In this document: in pieces, positions 60,736 to 64,000 of the stretch
Layout of the letters: each line of letters opens with the position of its first letter
Position numbering within the stretch: the stretch's first letter is position 1
Assembly: GCA_016783505.1 (NCBI GenBank)
Contig: JADHWK010000004.1
Span: forward strand, 24,920 to 88,919
DNA: 64,000 nt
Origin: Candidatus Zhuqueibacterota bacterium
GTDB lineage: Bacteria > BS750m-G25
Direction of reading: 5' to 3'
Notes under the pieces: generated by a model
Seen by the model: the letters and a program-made list of their open reading frames with translations, nothing else
Told to the model about the DNA's origin: nothing
The model's database searches: none
Translations under genes and position numbers: made by a program

Positions 60736-61416
60736 TTATCTCCCCACCAACAACCGATCCGCCAGAAAACCCGGCAGCCCGGCCCGGCGGATCTTTTCAG
60801 CCGCCAGTTGATTATCGTATTCCGAGCGTCGGAAGCTGAAATCGTCCCTTTCATTATCGTAAACCCCGAAGCAGAGCTCGGGGTTCCCATCCCGGGGCTG
60901 GCCCACCGACCCCACGTTAATGATCCGCCGCGTCCCCAAACTAAAAATTCCTGGATGATGGGAGTGACCGATAAAACAGACCTTTTGGGTGAAATACCCA
61001 AACTGCCGTTCTGCTTCCATCGGTGAAAAGATATAATTCCACTGCTCCGGCTCTTCGGGGGTGGAGTGGACGAACAGGCAATCATCCCTTTCTATCTTCA
61101 GGGGCAAATTTTTCAGATATTCCATGTTCTCAGGGGTAACCATCCCCTGATGTCGGAGCACCGCCTCCCGGGCGTAAACGTTAAAATAAGAGATGTCCGA
61201 CTTCCCGCACACCGCCCAGTCATGGTTGCCGGCGATCACATGGGGGGTCAGATCCCGAACCGCCTCGATACACTCATTAGGATTAGCCCCATAACCCACC
61301 AAGTCTCCAAGGCAGATAACCCCCGTTAGACCCTCCTCTTTAATTAAATCAAGGGCGGTTTGGAGGGCTTCCAAGTTTCCGTGAATGTCCGATATAATGG
61401 CCAGTTTCATTATCAA
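60736..61416 (-). CDS. Calcineurin-like metallophosphoesterase
   Basis: MKLAIISDIHGNLEALQTAL, GVICLGDLVGYGANPNE, VIAGNHDW, CFIGHSHHPG, INVGSVGQPRDGN. Confidence 0.95.
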   Translation of the reverse strand: MIMKLAIISDIHGNLEALQTALDLIKEEGLTGVICLGDLVGYGANPNECIEAVRDLTPHVIAGNHDWAVCGKSDISYFNVYAREAVLRHQGMVTPENMEYLKNLPLKIERDDCLFVHSTPEEPEQWNYIFSPMEAERQFGYFTQKVCFIGHSHHPGIFSLGTRRIINVGSVGQPRDGNPELCFGVYDNERDDFSFRRSEYDNQLAAEKIRRAGLPGFLADRLLVGR

Positions 61417-61577
61417 TAAATGCCTTGGAATTTCTAAAACTTCATGAAAATTTCGATTCCAGAGTTTCTGGTCGGAACGATCTTGGGACGGGGCTAAGTT
61501 CTTTTCTCCCCCGCTCCTCTGCCTCCCTTCTTCCCTACTTTTTCAAGTTTTGAAATTTCTAAGAGAGAACCCCAAAG

Positions 61578-62012
61578 TTACCCCGAACATTCGGGGTTAT
61601 TTTCTGTTTCCCCGGCCTTCATGTCCCCATAAACGGCGTCGAGGATACCGTTTACGAACTGACCGCTCTTCTCGGTGCTGTATTTCTTAGCGATCTCGAT
61701 GGCCTCATTGATGGTTACTTTGGGGGGGATATCGTCGAAATACCACAGTTCACTAATGGCCATCCGCAGAATGAGCCGGTCAATCAAAGCGATCCGCTCC
61801 AGCCGCCATTTCTGGGCCTTAACCCTGATCTCCATATCTATGTCCGATTGGTGTTCAACCGTCTTCCGAACCAGTTCCCGGGCGAATTGGACCGACTCAC
61901 CATCTGGGGTAAACAGCGGATCTTCTAATAAATCACCCAGATCATTTTGGGTTAGTTCGTAAGCGTAAAGAACCTTAAGGGACAGCTCCCGTCCCAGGCG
62001 CCTGGTGCCCAT
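61578..62012 (-). CDS. nusB: Transcription antitermination factor NusB
   Basis: SLKVLYAYELTQ...LRMAISELWYFDDIPPKVTINEAIEIAKKYSTEKSGQFVNGILDAV. Confidence 0.95.
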   Translation of the reverse strand: MGTRRLGRELSLKVLYAYELTQNDLGDLLEDPLFTPDGESVQFARELVRKTVEHQSDIDMEIRVKAQKWRLERIALIDRLILRMAISELWYFDDIPPKVTINEAIEIAKKYSTEKSGQFVNGILDAVYGDMKAGETENNPECSG

Positions 62013-62050
62013 ACCCTACTCCCGCTAACAACTGAGCTGAGGAAACCCCC

Positions 62051-62250
62051 ACCTAAATAAATCCGAAATTCGAATATCGAAATTCGTCCCGAATGCTCGG
62101 GACAAAATTCAAATGCTCAAATGCTCTAAACTATTTGATGATGTTTAGATGAATTTATGTGGATGTCTATTTTGGTCATTTGGATTTTGGACATTCGAAT
62201 TTGTTTCGAGCTTCGGATTTTTAATGCATCCTGTAACCGGCTCAACCAAA
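62051..62250. repeat. MITE-like element, third copy
   Basis: 29-nt identity with 49173..49201; right end cggatttttaatgcatcctgtaac. Confidence 0.65.
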
Positions 62251-62258
62251 GTTTTATC

Positions 62259-63182
62259 CTACAGATAGGTCAACCATCCATATTTATCTTCTGCTTCCCC
62301 GTTGATGATTTCAAAGAACCGTTTCTGCAGGGCTTCGGTAATCGGTCCTCTCCGGCCCTCACCAATGACAATACGGTCAATGGAACGGATCGGGGTTACC
62401 TCGGCTGCCGACCCGGTGAAGAACACCTCATCAGCAATGTATAACATCTCCCTGGGGATAAACTGTTCCCCAACCTCAATATCCATGTCGGCCGCAATCT
62501 TGATAATGGAATCCCTGGTGATCCCCGGCAGGATGGAAGCCCCTAAGGGGGGAGTAACCATTCTCCCATCCCGGATCAGAAAGATGTTTTCGCCAGACCC
62601 CTCGCTGACATAACCAGCCGCATCCAGGGCGATCCCCTCTACGTAACCATCGGCCAGGGCCTCCAGCTTAATCAGTTGGGAATCCATATAATTAGCAGCA
62701 CACTTGGCTAAAGCGGGCAGGGTGTTGGGGGCCATCCGTGTCCAGGAGGATACCCGTACATCCACCCCCTTTGTCAGGGCTTCCTCACCTAAGTATTTTC
62801 CCCATTTCCAGGTAATAATCACCGTCTCTATGGGACAGGAGGTCGGGTCTACCCCCAGTGAGTGATAGCCCCGGAAAACGATGGGTCGAATATAGGCCTC
62901 ATCGTAGCCATTAATCTTCACTGTATCAATACAGGCCTGGTTCACCTCGTCCTGGGAAAACGGAATATCAATACGATACATCTTGGCTGAATCGAACAAC
63001 CTCCGGGTATGGTCCTTCAGCCGTAAACAGGCCGATCCCTTCGGGGTCTTGTAGCATCTCAGTCCCTCAAAGACCGCCGATCCATAGTGGATGACGTGGG
63101 AACAGACGTGAACGGTGGCCTCCTTCCAGTCCACAAACTTGCCCGAAAACCAGATCTTTCCCGTCTCATCAAATGCTGCCAT
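62259..63182 (-). CDS. ilvE: Branched-chain amino acid aminotransferase
   Basis: HVCSHVIHYGSAVFEGLRCYKTPKG, EGIALDAAGYVSEGSGENIFLIRDGRMVTPPLGASILPGITRDSI. Confidence 0.96.
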   Translation of the reverse strand: MAAFDETGKIWFSGKFVDWKEATVHVCSHVIHYGSAVFEGLRCYKTPKGSACLRLKDHTRRLFDSAKMYRIDIPFSQDEVNQACIDTVKINGYDEAYIRPIVFRGYHSLGVDPTSCPIETVIITWKWGKYLGEEALTKGVDVRVSSWTRMAPNTLPALAKCAANYMDSQLIKLEALADGYVEGIALDAAGYVSEGSGENIFLIRDGRMVTPPLGASILPGITRDSIIKIAADMDIEVGEQFIPREMLYIADEVFFTGSAAEVTPIRSIDRIVIGEGRRGPITEALQKRFFEIINGEAEDKYGWLTYL

Positions 63183-63209
63183 ATTCCCTCCCTATTTTCT
63201 GATCGTTTA

Positions 63210-64000
63210 TCACTTATTCAGCCATTCCCCAATACGATGGATGGCCTTTTTGATCTCATTCAGCGAGGTAGCGTAGGAAAACCGGAGATAGCCTTCGGCG
63301 TTTTTTCCGAAGTCAATCCCCGGGGTCACCGCAACCCCGGCCTGGGTCAAAATTCGGTTCGCTAATGCTACCGAATCGGCCCCATATCTTCTGGCGTTCG
63401 CCAGCACATAGAAGGCGCCGGTGGGCTCCACTGTAATACCAAAACCAAGCTTACGCAGTTCCCGGATCAAGAATTGCCGCCGCTGATTGTAAACCCGGAC
63501 CATCTGGGCTGAGGAATCCTGGGGTCCTTTGAGGGCCGCTACCCCCGCTTTTTGGACAAAGGCGTTAGCCGAGAGAAAAAAATTCTGGTGAATTTTATGT
63601 AAGCTGCGAATAAAGTCCATGGGGGCGATGATATACCCCAGCCGCCAGCCCGTCATCGCATACAGCTTGGAGAATCCGTTCAGCACGAAGGCCCGGTCAG
63701 TGAACTCCAGAATAGAATGGGCCTTCTCCCCATAGACTACCCGGTGATAGATCTCGTCTGAAATGATGAACCCCGGGAACCCATCGGCGATCTGGGCCAG
63801 GTTAGCCCGGTCGAGGACAATGCCGGTCGGGTTGGAGGGGGAATTTACCATTAAGGCCCTGGTGCGGGGACTAATTTTCTCCTTTACCCTCCCCCCCGAA
63901 TAGACGAACCCCTCATCTTCCTTTAGATCAAAGAACACCGGTTTTCCCCCCATAAAGGAGACGGTATTGGGATAGCAGGCGTAATGGGGGTCGGAGAGGA
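63210..64000 (-). CDS. Class I/II pyridoxal-phosphate aminotransferase (5' end truncated by window edge)
   Basis: LMVNSPSNPTGIVLD, GFIISDEIYHRVVYG, FVLNGFSKLYAMTGWRLGYII; frame continues upstream to 64000 (LSDPHYACYPNTVSFMGGKPVFF). Confidence 0.93.
   Translation of the reverse strand, partial: LSDPHYACYPNTVSFMGGKPVFFDLKEDEGFVYSGGRVKEKISPRTRALMVNSPSNPTGIVLDRANLAQIADGFPGFIISDEIYHRVVYGEKAHSILEFTDRAFVLNGFSKLYAMTGWRLGYIIAPMDFIRSLHKIHQNFFLSANAFVQKAGVAALKGPQDSSAQMVRVYNQRRQFLIRELRKLGFGITVEPTGAFYVLANARRYGADSVALANRILTQAGVAVTPGIDFGKNAEGYLRFSYATSLNEIKKAIHRIGEWLNK

Overview
The window is about 64 kb of a bacterial chromosome and is mostly housekeeping and accessory genes. The FCB-like traits are C-terminal T9SS-type sorting tails (QNYPNPFNP...) and a long SecA with an insertion; lineage was not tested. 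Main blocks: (i) a + strand efflux locus with TolC and two 1026-aa tandem RND permeases but no adaptor gene, then a methyltransferase, a BamA/D15-type outer-membrane protein and a GH20 hexosaminidase; (ii) a minus-strand block with radical-SAM proteins, a THEP1-type NTPase, a dUTPase/dCTP-deaminase-like protein, DUF3795, and an adjacent XPB-like helicase and Bax1/DUF790 pair; (iii) two SSS symporters, VapBC, an M24 peptidase, and GlgC with a phosphohexomutase; (iv) tRNA-Thr(CGT), a receiver-only response regulator and a sugar epimerase; (v) sat/cysC with two AP-superfamily enzymes and an RHH protein; (vi) T9SS-tailed secreted proteins; (vii) mannose-type PTS IIA/IIB with HprK and HPF; (viii) xerC, HepT/MNT, topA, secA, an EcoRV-like nuclease-methyltransferase fusion, nusB, ilvE and a truncated aminotransferase. 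Strongest leads: the single-chain EcoRV-like REase + D12 methyltransferase directly upstream of secA; a HepT toxin frame broken in a T8 run exactly inside its RX4H motif; the bacterial XPB-Bax1 pair bracketed by inverted repeats; an identical C-terminal RLxxLGYL tail on CysC and the neighbouring RHH protein; a gingipain-like protein whose GHG catalytic His reads GFG; and several dispersed palindromic or MITE-like repeat families. All calls are by eye from sequence and motif memory; no searches were run.
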